The notes under the pieces were generated by a model, which was not told where the DNA came from, searched no databases, and saw only the letters and a list, made by a program, of their open reading frames with translations. From the NCBI RefSeq assembly GCF_016908555.1, contig NZ_JAFBEE010000003.1, positions 124,001-188,000 of the forward strand: a stretch of 64,000 bases of DNA. The letters run 5' to 3'. Below, piece by piece: positions 8,850 to 17,310 of this stretch. Both the position numbers and the translations under genes were made by a program. The stretch's first letter is position 1. Each line of letters opens with the position of its first letter. This DNA comes from Alkaliphilus hydrothermalis (GTDB lineage Bacteria > Bacillota > Clostridia > Peptostreptococcales > Natronincolaceae).

Positions 8850-9794
8850 ATGGGAAAATATTTTAAAGTTCTAATGATTTCTTCCATGGTTTTGATTTTA
8901 GTAGTCGGTTCTCTATCGGGTTGTGGCGCGAAACCGGAAAAACCAGCCCCAAAAGAAAAAGAAAGTAAAATTCCAGAAGTACCAGAAATACTAACAGAGA
9001 AAGAAATGACTATTCTCTCCACCATGCATACGATTGATGGTATAAAGGGTGTAGAAAAGGCAAAAGAAAAAATGGAGCAAGAGAAGAAAAAAATCTCAGA
9101 AGAAAGTGAAGTAGATCAAAAGAAAGAGGAAAAAGATCAAGCGGCTCAAAAAAATATTAATCTAAAAATGCTAATTGAGGAAGAAGCCATGATTATTCCA
9201 GTATTAAAAGAAGAAAAAGTTGAGGATGAAATCATCAAGCCAGAGGCTCCTCCATCAGACCCAGAGGAAGTATGGCATAAGGTGGAAGAAAATGTTACAA
9301 AGCTCCATCGTCAGTGGAATGTGTTGGAGACAAATCTTCAGGATGTAAAGGTTTCTCAAACGAAAGCAGAAGAGTACGAAAAATTGATGGATGAAGCAAC
9401 AAAAAATATTTCAGATAAAAAAATTGAGGAAAGTCTGATGTCCCTTAATGAATTAACCAATTACTTAGCAGAATTCCGTAACTATTTTAAGAGCAAGGTT
9501 CCCTATGAAATCTATAAGTTGAAGTATCTGACCCGTAAAATTGCCCTTTTAGCCAGCGCCGAAGACTATGAAGCTGCCCTAGAGGAGACAAAAAAGTTAG
9601 AGGAAGTAGCTAAAGGTCTAAGACAAAAAATCATAGAAAAAGACGGAGAAAAAGTAATTTCAAAATACGAATTATCTCTACAGGACCTACAGCATGAGTT
9701 AAAGGCTGAAAACCAACAAATAGCCCAAATTAAGAGTGCTATCGTTATGAAGAACATTGAGTTAATGATTCCTCTTTTTGAGAGTGGACAATAA
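8850..9794 (+). CDS. hypothetical coiled-coil lipoprotein
   Basis: 314 residues. The N-terminal hydrophobic segment ends in a lipobox LSGC (Cys about residue 26). A Pro/Lys/Glu-rich linker follows (PEKPAPKEKESKIPEVPEI), then a long highly charged helical region, with a second helical block from about 135 to 310 (EENVTKLHRQWNVLE, KAEEYEKLMDEATKNI). It is probably anchored on the outer face of the membrane. No family is recognised. The ATG at 8850 follows GAGGTGATAGG, and a strong terminator lies directly after the stop. Confidence 0.75.
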   Translation: MGKYFKVLMISSMVLILVVGSLSGCGAKPEKPAPKEKESKIPEVPEILTEKEMTILSTMHTIDGIKGVEKAKEKMEQEKKKISEESEVDQKKEEKDQAAQKNINLKMLIEEEAMIIPVLKEEKVEDEIIKPEAPPSDPEEVWHKVEENVTKLHRQWNVLETNLQDVKVSQTKAEEYEKLMDEATKNISDKKIEESLMSLNELTNYLAEFRNYFKSKVPYEIYKLKYLTRKIALLASAEDYEAALEETKKLEEVAKGLRQKIIEKDGEKVISKYELSLQDLQHELKAENQQIAQIKSAIVMKNIELMIPLFESGQ

Positions 9795-9798
9795 GATT

Positions 9799-9836
9799 AA
9801 AACCCAGCCCTACCCATCGGACTGGGTTTTTTTATT
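9799..9836 (+). terminator. intrinsic terminator of the lipoprotein gene
   Basis: AAACCCAG / CTGGGTTT arms followed by TTTTTTTATT, starting 5 bp after the stop codon at 9794. Confidence 0.9.
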
Positions 9837-10048
9837 CGACTCACTAATTTTCTCAGACCTCATCAATCTAAAAATTATCATGTTCTCAACCCTGTGGATA
9901 TGCTGAATAATGCTGATAATATGATTTGCTTATTTTTCGTGCAAATTCATGGTCTATTAGATACCTCATACAAAATTAAGTTTTATAATGGTAAGAAAAT
10001 TGGTTTACAAAATTAACAATACGAGATAATCGAAAGGAGGTGTAAACT

Positions 10049-10306
10049 ATGAAAAGAATAGGACTGTTAGTAACCCTTTGCTTATTACTTATTATTGGAT
10101 GTGAAACAAGAGTGCCTTTAACATCTACCATTTCAGCGGATAAAATAGTAATTCTCCATGGAGTAAGTAGCAAAGCCTCGGTGATAACTGATGAGCCAAG
10201 TATTCTGGAAATATTGAAACTGTATACTAAAATCCAATCAAATCCCATCAGTAAGAATATAAATCCAGTTGACTTTTATACTGTTATATATTACCAGAAT
10301 AATTAA
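10049..10306 (+). CDS. small hypothetical lipoprotein, possibly truncated
   Basis: 85 residues with an excellent ribosome site (AAAGGAGGTG) before the ATG. The signal peptide ends in a lipobox IIGC (Cys about residue 18). The mature region is short (about 67 residues) and contains SADKIVILHG and DEPSILEILKLYTKI, and ends in FYTVIYYQNN. The start looks real, but the abrupt end just before a stretch without genes suggests the C-terminus may have been lost. Family not recognised. Confidence 0.55.
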   Translation: MKRIGLLVTLCLLLIIGCETRVPLTSTISADKIVILHGVSSKASVITDEPSILEILKLYTKIQSNPISKNINPVDFYTVIYYQNN

Positions 10307-10623
10307 AAAATAGCACAACTTAAAATTCAAAATGACAAAACTATCAATTCATCCTATAATATTGTTCATAAAATATATAAGCAGAATTAAAAGATTATGC
10401 CTTCTAGCATCCTAAGTTGCAAGTACTTACATAAGGACTGAAATCTTGGTTGCACAGAACTCAGTCCTTTCAAAATTTTATTATAAGGTAGAGTGAACCA
10501 CTACCTTCTATCATTTATCCCTTATATATCTTTACTGTACACTCGACATGCCTCAGAACGTTGGTAGTGCTGGGTTATACTCTGCTCACTATTCAACGCT
10601 ATCATTCTAATTTGCTAGTATCA
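10307..10623. other. gene-free stretch with one strong hairpin
   Basis: No convincing gene on either strand. It holds a perfect 9-bp inverted repeat, AAGGACTGA (10433-10441) and TCAGTCCTT (10461-10469), with a 19-nt loop and an A/T-rich flank. This could be a bidirectional terminator between the lipoprotein and the convergent doc gene. It probably marks one edge of the decayed accessory island. Confidence 0.5.
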
Positions 10624-11063
10624 CTAATCTTTAATAGCATTATAAATGTCAAGTTTAATTTCTTCATTACTATCATATTCACCATCATATATTAACTGCA
10701 TTATTTTCTTTAATAACTTTTATCTATTTTTCCTGCAGCAACATGGTAACTGATATTTTCCATCTTTCCTATAAAATCCTTAGCTATAAGCATATATCCG
10801 TTCTTTAATAAGAATTGTGTTGACAACGTAATAGCAATTCTTTTATTGCCATCTGCAAAGCAATGAAATTGGCAAGTACAATAGAACAAATGCGTTATTT
10901 TATCAACAAAACATGGATAGTAGTCATCGTTTTGTATATGTTGCAATACGCTATCCAACTTATTAGAATCAATACATTGAGTAATTCCACCACCACTATT
11001 TTCTACAGTTTTACTATGAATTTTTAAAGCTTCATCTATTGTTATATAGGAGTATGAATTCAT
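10624..11063 (-). pseudogene. doc: Doc-type (Fic fold) toxin gene with a C-terminal frameshift
   Basis: The ATG at 11063 follows a GGAG site and lies one base after the stop of the upstream partner gene. Translation gives a Doc-like protein with the Fic core motif FADGNKR preceded by His (FHCFADGNKRIAI, about residue 55). Doc proteins are kinases that phosphorylate EF-Tu. The open frame stops at 10710 after KIDKSY. Shifting by one base at that point restores a plausible end (KKIMQLIYDGEYDSNEEIK and on) to a stop at 10624, matching where Doc helices normally continue. A one-base deletion or a sequencing error is the simplest reading. The Fic core is upstream of the break, so residual activity is possible. 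Confidence 0.75.
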
Positions 11064-11064
11064 A

Positions 11065-12084
11065 TTATTCACGCTCCTTCAATCTTTTCAACACATCTGC
11101 ATTATCCTTCATAAGTTTTTCAATTTCATCTCCCTCTGTTCCCAAGAAACGTTGGTATTCATCAGCTTCTAAAGGTTTTATATATTCTTCTAGTTGTTTA
11201 TGGAAAGCATCCCTTAACGCTAAATCTCTACTCGCCATCTTGCTTCTTCCCCTATTTATAAGTGGCTTCCAATGTGGTAAACTTTCGAAATCCTGAAAAA
11301 CTTTATCAGTCTCCCAATTTGTTAGTTTTCTTCCTAGTCTTTGATATTCCTTTTTAATATTCTCAGCTAAACCACATTCATAAGAAGCTACCAAATCCAA
11401 AATCTCAGCATAAAGAGTATCTCTAATTTTATCCCGACTTTGCAACTTAAGAATTTCTCTGTACTCCTTAGCTTTTTCTTTAAAGATGCTTTGATAAATC
11501 ATGTCTGTATATCTAGCATATTTATAATTATTCATATCAACATAATCTCTTAATGCATCTGTAAATTCTCTACGATAATTTTCTTCTCCTAAAAAAGCTC
11601 CAAGAAAATCTTTATCTCGTTGATTAATATATTTTGTTGCACCACCTGTTTTTTGATTAATTATATCAATAACAATATCGAGCATCATCTGTCGTAAAAC
11701 CCTAGCATTTTCACTCTCTACTAAAAGCATTCCAATATTAAGAAAAGCCCTAAAATCATATATTGCTAACTGTGGGATCGACTTCCCGACATTAATGTCG
11801 GGAACCTCCTGTCGTTCAATTTCTGAAATAAACGATTTAAGCCTTTTACCCTTTAATATCTCATATCCATTATTTTTAAGTTCATCTGAAAATTTTGATG
11901 AATATCGCTCTACTGTTCTAATATCAATACTGTAGAACTCTGCAACCATTTCTTTTGTAAAGGTAATTTTACCCTCAAACAATACACCTCTTATATTCGC
12001 TTCTTTTTGGATTTCATTCAAAGCAACTTGATTATTTAATATATTTTGTCTATCAATTTCTGAACTTGTTAAATCTCTAGGCAT
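11065..12084 (-). CDS. DNA-binding protein paired with Doc (RhuM-like), putative antitoxin or regulator
   Basis: 339 residues, cytoplasmic and charged. An N-terminal helix-turn-helix-like region (TKEMVAEFYSIDIRTVERY, about 43-62) suggests DNA binding. A central block (DFRAFLNIGMLLVESENARVLRQ) resembles the RhuM/KilA-type regulators common on mobile elements. The C-terminal half is helical. The gene ends one base before the doc start, an operon layout expected for a toxin with its controller, but the family is not a classical Phd antitoxin. Its role as antitoxin is therefore inference from position. The island context and decayed neighbours suggest horizontal origin. Confidence 0.6.
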   Translation of the reverse strand: MPRDLTSSEIDRQNILNNQVALNEIQKEANIRGVLFEGKITFTKEMVAEFYSIDIRTVERYSSKFSDELKNNGYEILKGKRLKSFISEIERQEVPDINVGKSIPQLAIYDFRAFLNIGMLLVESENARVLRQMMLDIVIDIINQKTGGATKYINQRDKDFLGAFLGEENYRREFTDALRDYVDMNNYKYARYTDMIYQSIFKEKAKEYREILKLQSRDKIRDTLYAEILDLVASYECGLAENIKKEYQRLGRKLTNWETDKVFQDFESLPHWKPLINRGRSKMASRDLALRDAFHKQLEEYIKPLEADEYQRFLGTEGDEIEKLMKDNADVLKRLKERE

Positions 12085-12137
12085 TTCTTCACTCCTTAAC
12101 TTTAAGTGGAATAACTTTCATAAAAGTAAATAAAAAT

Positions 12138-12165
12138 ACTGAAAAGAGGATCTTCTCTTCTCAGT
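12138..12165 (-). terminator. hairpin terminator between recombinase remnant and RhuM-like gene
   Basis: Arms ACTGAAAAGAG and CTCTTCTCAGT pair over 11 bp with one mismatch around a 6-nt loop. On the minus strand ATTTTTATTT follows. It would end the recombinase transcript. Confidence 0.65.
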
Positions 12166-12209
12166 ATATATTATGAGGTAATTAATTTCCACATCCATTT
12201 TACATTATT

Positions 12210-13680
12210 CTACAATTTCTCCTCTATCCTCATCCCACTCTTCAAGACAAAAATAAAATGCCTTTGTGAGAGAACTTCTATATTCTCCACCAAGGCATTA
12301 AAAATATCATCATCAAATTCTTCTAATAGTCCATCCATGCTATCCAACACTTCTATTATCTCATTAACCCTTTCCTTGTATCCCTCGCTAACTTTATATC
12401 CCTTTCAATCTGTGCCTTATCATTCCTCAACTCTTCTAGTTCATGGGCTATCCTATTATTTTCTTCCATATAAACTTCTATATCTATTTGTCCCTTGGAG
12501 TTCAGTTTGATAAGCCCCTTGAGTTCTTCCTTCAAGGCTTCAATTCTACCCTCTATTTCCTGTACCTTACTATCATCAGTCCTCTTAGCCAGTACCTTTT
12601 CTATATTATCCATCAAGGCTTTAATAAAATCCTCCTTATTACTCTGCATTTCATTGAATATCTTTATAAAAGAATCCTTGAGAAGTAGGTCATCAACTGC
12701 CTTGGCATCGCAGGTGTCTTTTCCTTCTTTTATATATGTCTTACATTGCCATACTATCTTCTTAGATTCCTTATTGCTGTTCCACATCCTCCGTTTAAAG
12801 GTATCCTTGCAATTCCCACAAACTATCTTACTACTGAAGGCATATTTATTGGAGTATTTATTTCGATCACCCCTAACATTGCTTGCCAAGGCTCTCCGTT
12901 CCTTTTCATCCTGTACCCTTTCAAAGACCTCTCTTGGGATTATGGCTTCATGGTTATCTTCTATATAGTATTGATCGGCATAGTTTTTATTCTTCACCCT
13001 CTTATGGCTTAGAAAATCCACTGTGATAGTTTTCTGTTGAAGCAAGTCTCCACAATATTTTTCATTGGTGAGGATTATTGTAATGGAGCTATCCCACCAT
13101 TTCTTATTTCCTGTGACGGTTGGGACATTGTCCTTTTCTAACCCTTTGGCTATTGAATGGTAACTCTTCCCCTCAAGGTATCGATATATCCTTCTAACAA
13201 TTTCTGCTTCCTTTTCATTGATGACTAGATTGCCATTTTCATCTTTATCATAGCCAAGGAATCTATTGGTATTGCAGAAGACCTTTACATCCTTGAATCC
13301 CTTTACAATTCCCCATCTAGAGTTTTCTGATATACTCCGTGACTCCTCTTGGGCTAGGGAGCTGAATATTGTCATCATTAATTCCCCTGAAGCCTCCATC
13401 GTATTTATTCGTTCCTTTTCAAACTCAATGGCTACCCCTATCTCCTTTAATTCCCTTGAATACTTTAATACATCTACTGTATTTCTACCAAACCTTGATA
13501 TGGACTTGGTGAGGATTAAATCAATCTTTCCTGCTTTGGCATCCTCAATCATCTTTTTCAAACCTGTTCTTTTCTTGGTATTCGTTCCCGTAATTCCTTC
13601 ATCGGTATAGATATCTACTACAGTCCAGTTGGGGTTTTCATTAATGAAACTGGTGTAGTGGCTGACTTGCCTCGTACAAG
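12210..13680 (-). pseudogene. large serine recombinase remnant (5' end lost, C-terminal frameshift)
   Basis: Recognisable protein starts abruptly at QVSHYTSFINENPNW (about 13669) and runs through the resolvase-type catalytic domain tail (YTDEGITGTNTKKRTG, LILTKSISRFGRN), the recombinase domain (GNLVINEKEAEIVRRIYRY), and a zinc-ribbon region (CGNCKDTFKRR, then C-x7-C spacing) with a coiled coil. The segment carrying the catalytic Ser (usually YxRVSTD) is missing, and upstream codons read through the nfo terminator. At 12356 the frame stops, but a one-base shift opens NEIIEVLDSMDGLLEEFDDD to SGMRIEEKL, the normal C-terminus, with a stop at 12210. Two lesions make it inactive. It is the integrase relic of the island. 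Confidence 0.85.
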
Positions 13681-13710
13681 CAAACATAACCGAGCCAATC
13701 CCCATGTTTA

Positions 13711-13764
13711 GAAAAAATAAAACCCACAGGAACAAAGCATAAATTATACATGTCTCCTGTAGGT
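13711..13764 (-). terminator. intrinsic terminator downstream of nfo
   Basis: Arms ACCCACAGGA (13722-13731) and TCCTGTAGGT (13755-13764); on the minus strand TTTTATTTTTTC follows. It lies 84 bp after the nfo stop. The open frame of the recombinase remnant reads into it, which supports loss of the recombinase 5' end. Confidence 0.8.
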
Positions 13765-13847
13765 ATTTAATCTGTTTCAAATTAAAGTTTTTTCAAAGGT
13801 TTGATTTTTAAATTACTAACTCTTTGTTTTTTTGTGAGGGCTTTTCA

Positions 13848-14702
13848 TCAGCCTCGAAGGAGGGATATTTCTTCTTTGTATAAATTAGTCTTCTTATCCA
13901 ACCAAGGCGTCTCCAACAGACATGGTTTGCCTTTAGCAACCTCATGGTGCACAATATATTTGATTGCTTCTAATCCAATATGATCTCTACCCTTTGGATT
14001 ATCCTCTGTTGCACCAATGTTGGCGTGGCGGTCCTTTTTTGAGCCCATTGGATTTAAGGAACCATTGATGTGGAAAATTTGCAATCGGTCTAATCCTATG
14101 ATTTTATCAAATTCCTCCATTACACCGTCAAAGTTATTAACGATATCATAACCTGCATCATGGGTATGACAGGTATCAAAGCAAATAGAAAGCTTCTCAG
14201 GTATCTTTACTTTTTCGATGATCCTGGCTGCATGTTCAAAACGATAATTTAGCTCTGAACCTTTTCCAGCCATCATTTCAAGGGCAATGGACACCGTTTG
14301 ATCCTTCGATATGGCTTCATTTAATCCCTCGATGATACGCTCTAGTCCCTTTTCTTCACCTGTACCTACGTGGGCTCCTGGATGAATGACGATATATTTT
14401 GAACCCATTGCCTCTGTCCTTACAATTTCCTCCCTTAGAAAATCTACCGACATTTGGAAGGTATCCTCCTTTGGCGAGGCTAGGTTAATAATATAGGGTG
14501 CGTGGACAATAAAATCCTCTATTCCATGCTCCTTCATGAGCTTCTTTCCCTCTTCAATAAACATATCTTCAACTTTTCTTCTTTTTGTATTCTGGGGAGC
14601 TCCAGTATAAATCATAAAGGTATCCGAATGATACTTAATGGCTTCCTTTGCCGCTGCCAATAGCCCCTTTCCCGATACCGATACATGGGAACCAAGTTTC
14701 AT
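13848..14702 (-). CDS. nfo: deoxyribonuclease IV (AP endonuclease, Nfo family)
   Basis: 284 residues from the ATG at 14702 (a GTG two codons earlier is too close to the GGAAA site). This TIM-barrel enzyme cuts 5' of abasic sites and removes 3' blocking groups. Zn-ligand motifs are visible: [50 protein letters not shown] and KDRHANIG, with LLETPW near the end. The usual HxND reads HING here; the metal-binding His is kept. Length is standard. Monocistronic, with its own terminator downstream. Confidence 0.96.
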   Translation of the reverse strand: MKLGSHVSVSGKGLLAAAKEAIKYHSDTFMIYTGAPQNTKRRKVEDMFIEEGKKLMKEHGIEDFIVHAPYIINLASPKEDTFQMSVDFLREEIVRTEAMGSKYIVIHPGAHVGTGEEKGLERIIEGLNEAISKDQTVSIALEMMAGKGSELNYRFEHAARIIEKVKIPEKLSICFDTCHTHDAGYDIVNNFDGVMEEFDKIIGLDRLQIFHINGSLNPMGSKKDRHANIGATEDNPKGRDHIGLEAIKYIVHHEVAKGKPCLLETPWLDKKTNLYKEEISLLRG

Positions 14703-14762
14703 AATCACTTTCCTTTCTTATTTCGTAATTTATTGCATAATTTTCTATATTTATTCTGTCTT

Positions 14763-14796
14763 TATGCAGTGACGCAGAAGATGAAGACTTTTCCTA
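14763..14796 (-). repeat. partial copy of the dispersed hairpin element
   Basis: Carries only the right-hand segment (GCAGTGACGCAGAAGATGAA then GACTTTTC) found in the full element that starts 6 bp later, making a partial tandem duplication. Confidence 0.8.
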
Positions 14797-14801
14797 AGGA
14801 A

Positions 14802-14926
14802 TAGCCTGTTCAAAAGCCTTTAGATTCAAGAAACAAGAAGTACCAGAGAACGTAGCGTATACAGTAATACGTGAGGGTTCTGGTACTTCGCAGTGACGCA
14901 GAAGATGAAGACTTTTCAACAGGCTA
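14802..14926 (-). repeat. dispersed hairpin element, copy A (complete, 125 bp)
   Basis: Ends are inverted repeats: TAGCCTGTTCAAAAG (14802-14816) and CTTTTCAACAGGCTA (14912-14926), 14 of 15 matching. A perfect internal hairpin has arms GAAGTACCAGA (14837-14847) and TCTGGTACTTC (14879-14889). The shared block GCAGTGACGCAGAAGATGA lies between hairpin and right end. The right end abuts the stop codon of the minus-strand ABC permease gene (3-bp gap). Other copies are near 16.7, 26.3-26.6, 35.7, 38.2 and 62.1 kb. No coding capacity is seen. Confidence 0.9.
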
Positions 14927-14928
14927 GG

Positions 14929-15705
14929 TTAGTACTGCCCCAACATTCCCCTTCGTAGTACTTCCTTCTCCGCCAACTTGTAGAGTAAAATCCCTAGACC
15001 CAAATAAAGCAATGAGTTTAAAATCAAAAACAGCCAGTCCCCACTGGAGAACTGTAGAATAGAAATCCCATCCCTCATGATTGCCATAATTAATTCACGG
15101 GCATGGACAAAGGGTAAAAACCTTACTACTGGAATTTCTGTAGGTGAAGCCACCATTACCCCAACGATGATAAACTGGGTTGCCCCTAGGAGGTTTTGAA
15201 TTCGTTTAAATAACAAGCCTAATCCTGCCATAATTAAACCCACCCCATATAGACCAAATAGCCCGATTAGAAGGGTTGTAAAAATACTGATTATATCCAT
15301 ATGTAGCTGTATACCCGTAATGAATAACTGGATCTGAATTATCAATAAAAACATAATGGAAAAAATCACTGTGGAAATGATATTTTTACTAATCAAAAGC
15401 CATGTAAAGGGTAATTCCGTCATATATAATTGCTCTAAAGTTCCTTTTCTGGCTTCATCAATGATGGAATGGGCAGTGTCGGAAAATGCCCCCATAGCCA
15501 TAAACCATAAGCCATAACCGATTAAAAAACCCTCTAGACTTTCATTCAAGGCATAATTATTTTGGCCTATGTATTGGGCACCCCTGAATAGGGCTGTAAA
15601 GATGGCAATATAGATCACCAACCCAATCAAACTATTGAACCAATAACGTTTTAATTCAATCCATTCCCGCTTGGCTATGGCCACAAAACTATGAAGATAT
15701 CTCAT
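14929..15705 (-). CDS. ABC-2 type transporter permease
   Basis: 258 residues with about six hydrophobic helices: 22-45, 61-80, 108-130, 140-165, 172-195 and 230-250. The layout is typical of ABC-2 exporter permeases. The Gly-rich stretches LLIGLFGLYGVGLIMAGLG and LEQLYMTELPF (coupling region before helix 3) fit the family. It overlaps the upstream ATPase gene by 17 bp, so the two are translationally coupled and form one exporter. The substrate is unknown; candidates are antibiotics, lipids or peptides. A hairpin element sits directly after the stop codon and may end the transcript. Confidence 0.88.
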   Translation of the reverse strand: MRYLHSFVAIAKREWIELKRYWFNSLIGLVIYIAIFTALFRGAQYIGQNNYALNESLEGFLIGYGLWFMAMGAFSDTAHSIIDEARKGTLEQLYMTELPFTWLLISKNIISTVIFSIMFLLIIQIQLFITGIQLHMDIISIFTTLLIGLFGLYGVGLIMAGLGLLFKRIQNLLGATQFIIVGVMVASPTEIPVVRFLPFVHARELIMAIMRDGISILQFSSGDWLFLILNSLLYLGLGILLYKLAEKEVLRRGMLGQY

Positions 15706-16663
15706 GATTTCCAGCCTCCTTCACCAAGTTGATAAAGATATCCTCCAAACGATTATTCGTCCTCTCTATGAATCTTAATTCTGCCCCACTATCCCTCAGC
15801 ATTCCCATAATATCATAAAGTCCATTGGGGTTTTCAAGGGTGATTAAGTATGTATAACCATTGTTGGTATCATTTCGAAGGCTGATGGCTTTTGCAATCT
15901 TAGCAACCCTCTGTTTAATTTCAGAAGTCAATTGATTCTTCAACTGAAGAAGGTAAAAATGCTGATTGGTCAATCTCATTAGATTTTCAACAGTGTCATG
16001 AACTATGGTCTTCCCTTGGTTGATAATCACTAATCGGTCACAGGTTTCCTCCACCACCTGCATGTCATGGGTGCTGAGAAGAATGGTCTTCCCCTCTTCC
16101 TTGGCAATGGTCTTTAAAAGTCCCCTGAGCTCGTGGCTCATTCCCACATCCAACCCAAGGGTAGGCTCATCCAACAGGATGATCTCCTTATCGGTAACTA
16201 AAGAAATGGCTATGGCCACCTTCTGTTTCATCCCTCGGGAAAGCTTGTTTACCACTGTATCCCTTTGCTCTAGCAACTGAAACTGGTGTAGGAGATATTC
16301 CATTCGTTCCTTTGATTTCGATGGAGAGAATCCATTAATTCCAGTAAAAAATTCCAGATTTTCCTTCACCGTCATCCTCCAATATATGTTCCGATTTCCC
16401 TCTAGGACAGCACTGATATGTCGTAATCCTCTTCTTCTACTATCCTTCATGGAATACCCATTTACCCAGACATCTCCATCATCATAGTGTAATAACCCAC
16501 AAATACATTTGATGGTACTGGTCTTCCCTGCTCCATTCGGACCCAAAAGCCCAAAAACCTCCCCCCGATTCACTTCAAAGGAAACATCATCAACGGCGAC
16601 AAATTCCTTTTTTCCCTTCATCGGATATACTTTTTTTAGTCCCTTTACCCTTAATATCTCCAT
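15689..16663 (-). CDS. ABC transporter ATP-binding protein
   Basis: 324 residues. Walker A GPNGAGKTS (about 39-47), signature LSRGMKQKVAIA, Walker B IILLDEPTLGLD, and the switch His in LLSTHDMQ. The extended C-terminal region (about 225-315), including RNDTNNGYTYLITLENP, is the regulatory tail seen in NatA/CcmA-like exporter ATPases. It pairs with the ABC-2 permease whose start it overlaps by 17 bp. The ATG at 16663 follows AAAGGAG. Confidence 0.93.
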   Translation of the reverse strand: MEILRVKGLKKVYPMKGKKEFVAVDDVSFEVNRGEVFGLLGPNGAGKTSTIKCICGLLHYDDGDVWVNGYSMKDSRRRGLRHISAVLEGNRNIYWRMTVKENLEFFTGINGFSPSKSKERMEYLLHQFQLLEQRDTVVNKLSRGMKQKVAIAISLVTDKEIILLDEPTLGLDVGMSHELRGLLKTIAKEEGKTILLSTHDMQVVEETCDRLVIINQGKTIVHDTVENLMRLTNQHFYLLQLKNQLTSEIKQRVAKIAKAISLRNDTNNGYTYLITLENPNGLYDIMGMLRDSGAELRFIERTNNRLEDIFINLVKEAGNHEISS

Positions 16664-16685
16664 ATTTGAATTAACTCCTTTTTAA

Positions 16686-16716
16686 AAACCTACCTCCTTT
16701 TAAAAGAGGTAGGTTT
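16686..16716 (-). terminator. intrinsic terminator downstream of the CBS gene
   Basis: Perfect 11-bp arms AAACCTACCTC / GAGGTAGGTTT; on the minus strand TTTTTAAAAA follows. It lies 67 bp beyond the CBS stop codon, after the element copy B. Confidence 0.85.
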
Positions 16717-16721
16717 GATTG

Positions 16722-16782
16722 TTAATTTTGGGGTGCTGTGTTCTTGCAGTGACACAGAAGCTGAGATCTTTTCAACAGGCTT
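16722..16782 (-). repeat. dispersed hairpin element, copy B (right half only)
   Basis: Contains GGGTGCTG, GCAGTGACACAGAAGCTGAG and the right terminal repeat CTTTTCAACAGGCTT ending at 16782. This touches the stop codon (16783-16785) of the minus-strand CBS gene. The left half is missing. Confidence 0.8.
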
Positions 16783-17232
16783 CTATGATTTTGAGTAGGC
16801 TTTGATAATATCTCTCCTGCTTACAATCCCAACTAATTTCCCGTCCTTTACAACAGGTAGTCTGTTTACCTTCTTATGGGTGATGATTGTAGCCACCTCT
16901 TCTACTGTCTCATCTTCCTTCACAACAATTACCGTATCCGACATTACATCCTCAACCTTATACCCCACCATCTTTTTAATCTGCTCCTGTACTGTATTGG
17001 GGTTGTCTAGGAAAATATAACTATCAAGAATAGTGAAATAGCTAGGAATTCGTAGCTTCTTACTTCGATAAATGATATCCCCCTCAGTAATAATTCCAAC
17101 TACGTAATTTTCATCATCCACCACTGGGATCCCACTGATATTATGATCCACCAAGAGCTTGATGACGTCCTCCACAGTGTTGTCCTTCTTTGTAGTAATT
17201 ACCTCTGTCGTCATTATTTCCTTTACCTTCAT
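16783..17232 (-). CDS. tandem CBS-domain protein
   Basis: 149 residues consisting of two CBS motifs only. The first (about 1-60) carries MTTEVITTKKDNTVEDVI and NISGIPVVDDENYVVGIITEGD. The second (about 90-147) carries MSDTVIVVKEDETVEEVA and NRLPVVKDGKLVGIVSRRDI. Such stand-alone pairs bind adenine nucleotides and act as energy or ligand sensors; the partner is unknown. It is transcribed after addA with a gap of about 78 bp. The start ATG follows GAGGAGAGGGG. Confidence 0.92.
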   Translation of the reverse strand: MKVKEIMTTEVITTKKDNTVEDVIKLLVDHNISGIPVVDDENYVVGIITEGDIIYRSKKLRIPSYFTILDSYIFLDNPNTVQEQIKKMVGYKVEDVMSDTVIVVKEDETVEEVATIITHKKVNRLPVVKDGKLVGIVSRRDIIKAYSKS

Positions 17233-17310
17233 AAATATTCCCCTCTCCTCTTTAATATATATCTATAAGATACCCTTTTTTAGTAAATCAAAGCATGGGA
17301 TCTTAAAATA

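Noticed and set aside
10433..10469. Perfect 9-bp inverted repeat as an att or recombination site of the island
   Set aside because: No matching copy was found near the recombinase end at 13.68 kb; more likely a terminator between convergent genes.
12495..13610. Several plus-strand frames opposite the recombinase
   Set aside because: Shadows of the minus-strand coding sequence with unlikely composition and no ribosome sites.
13681..13780. N-terminal hydrophobic extension of the recombinase frame
   Set aside because: It is a translation of the nfo terminator hairpin and joint DNA, not a membrane anchor.
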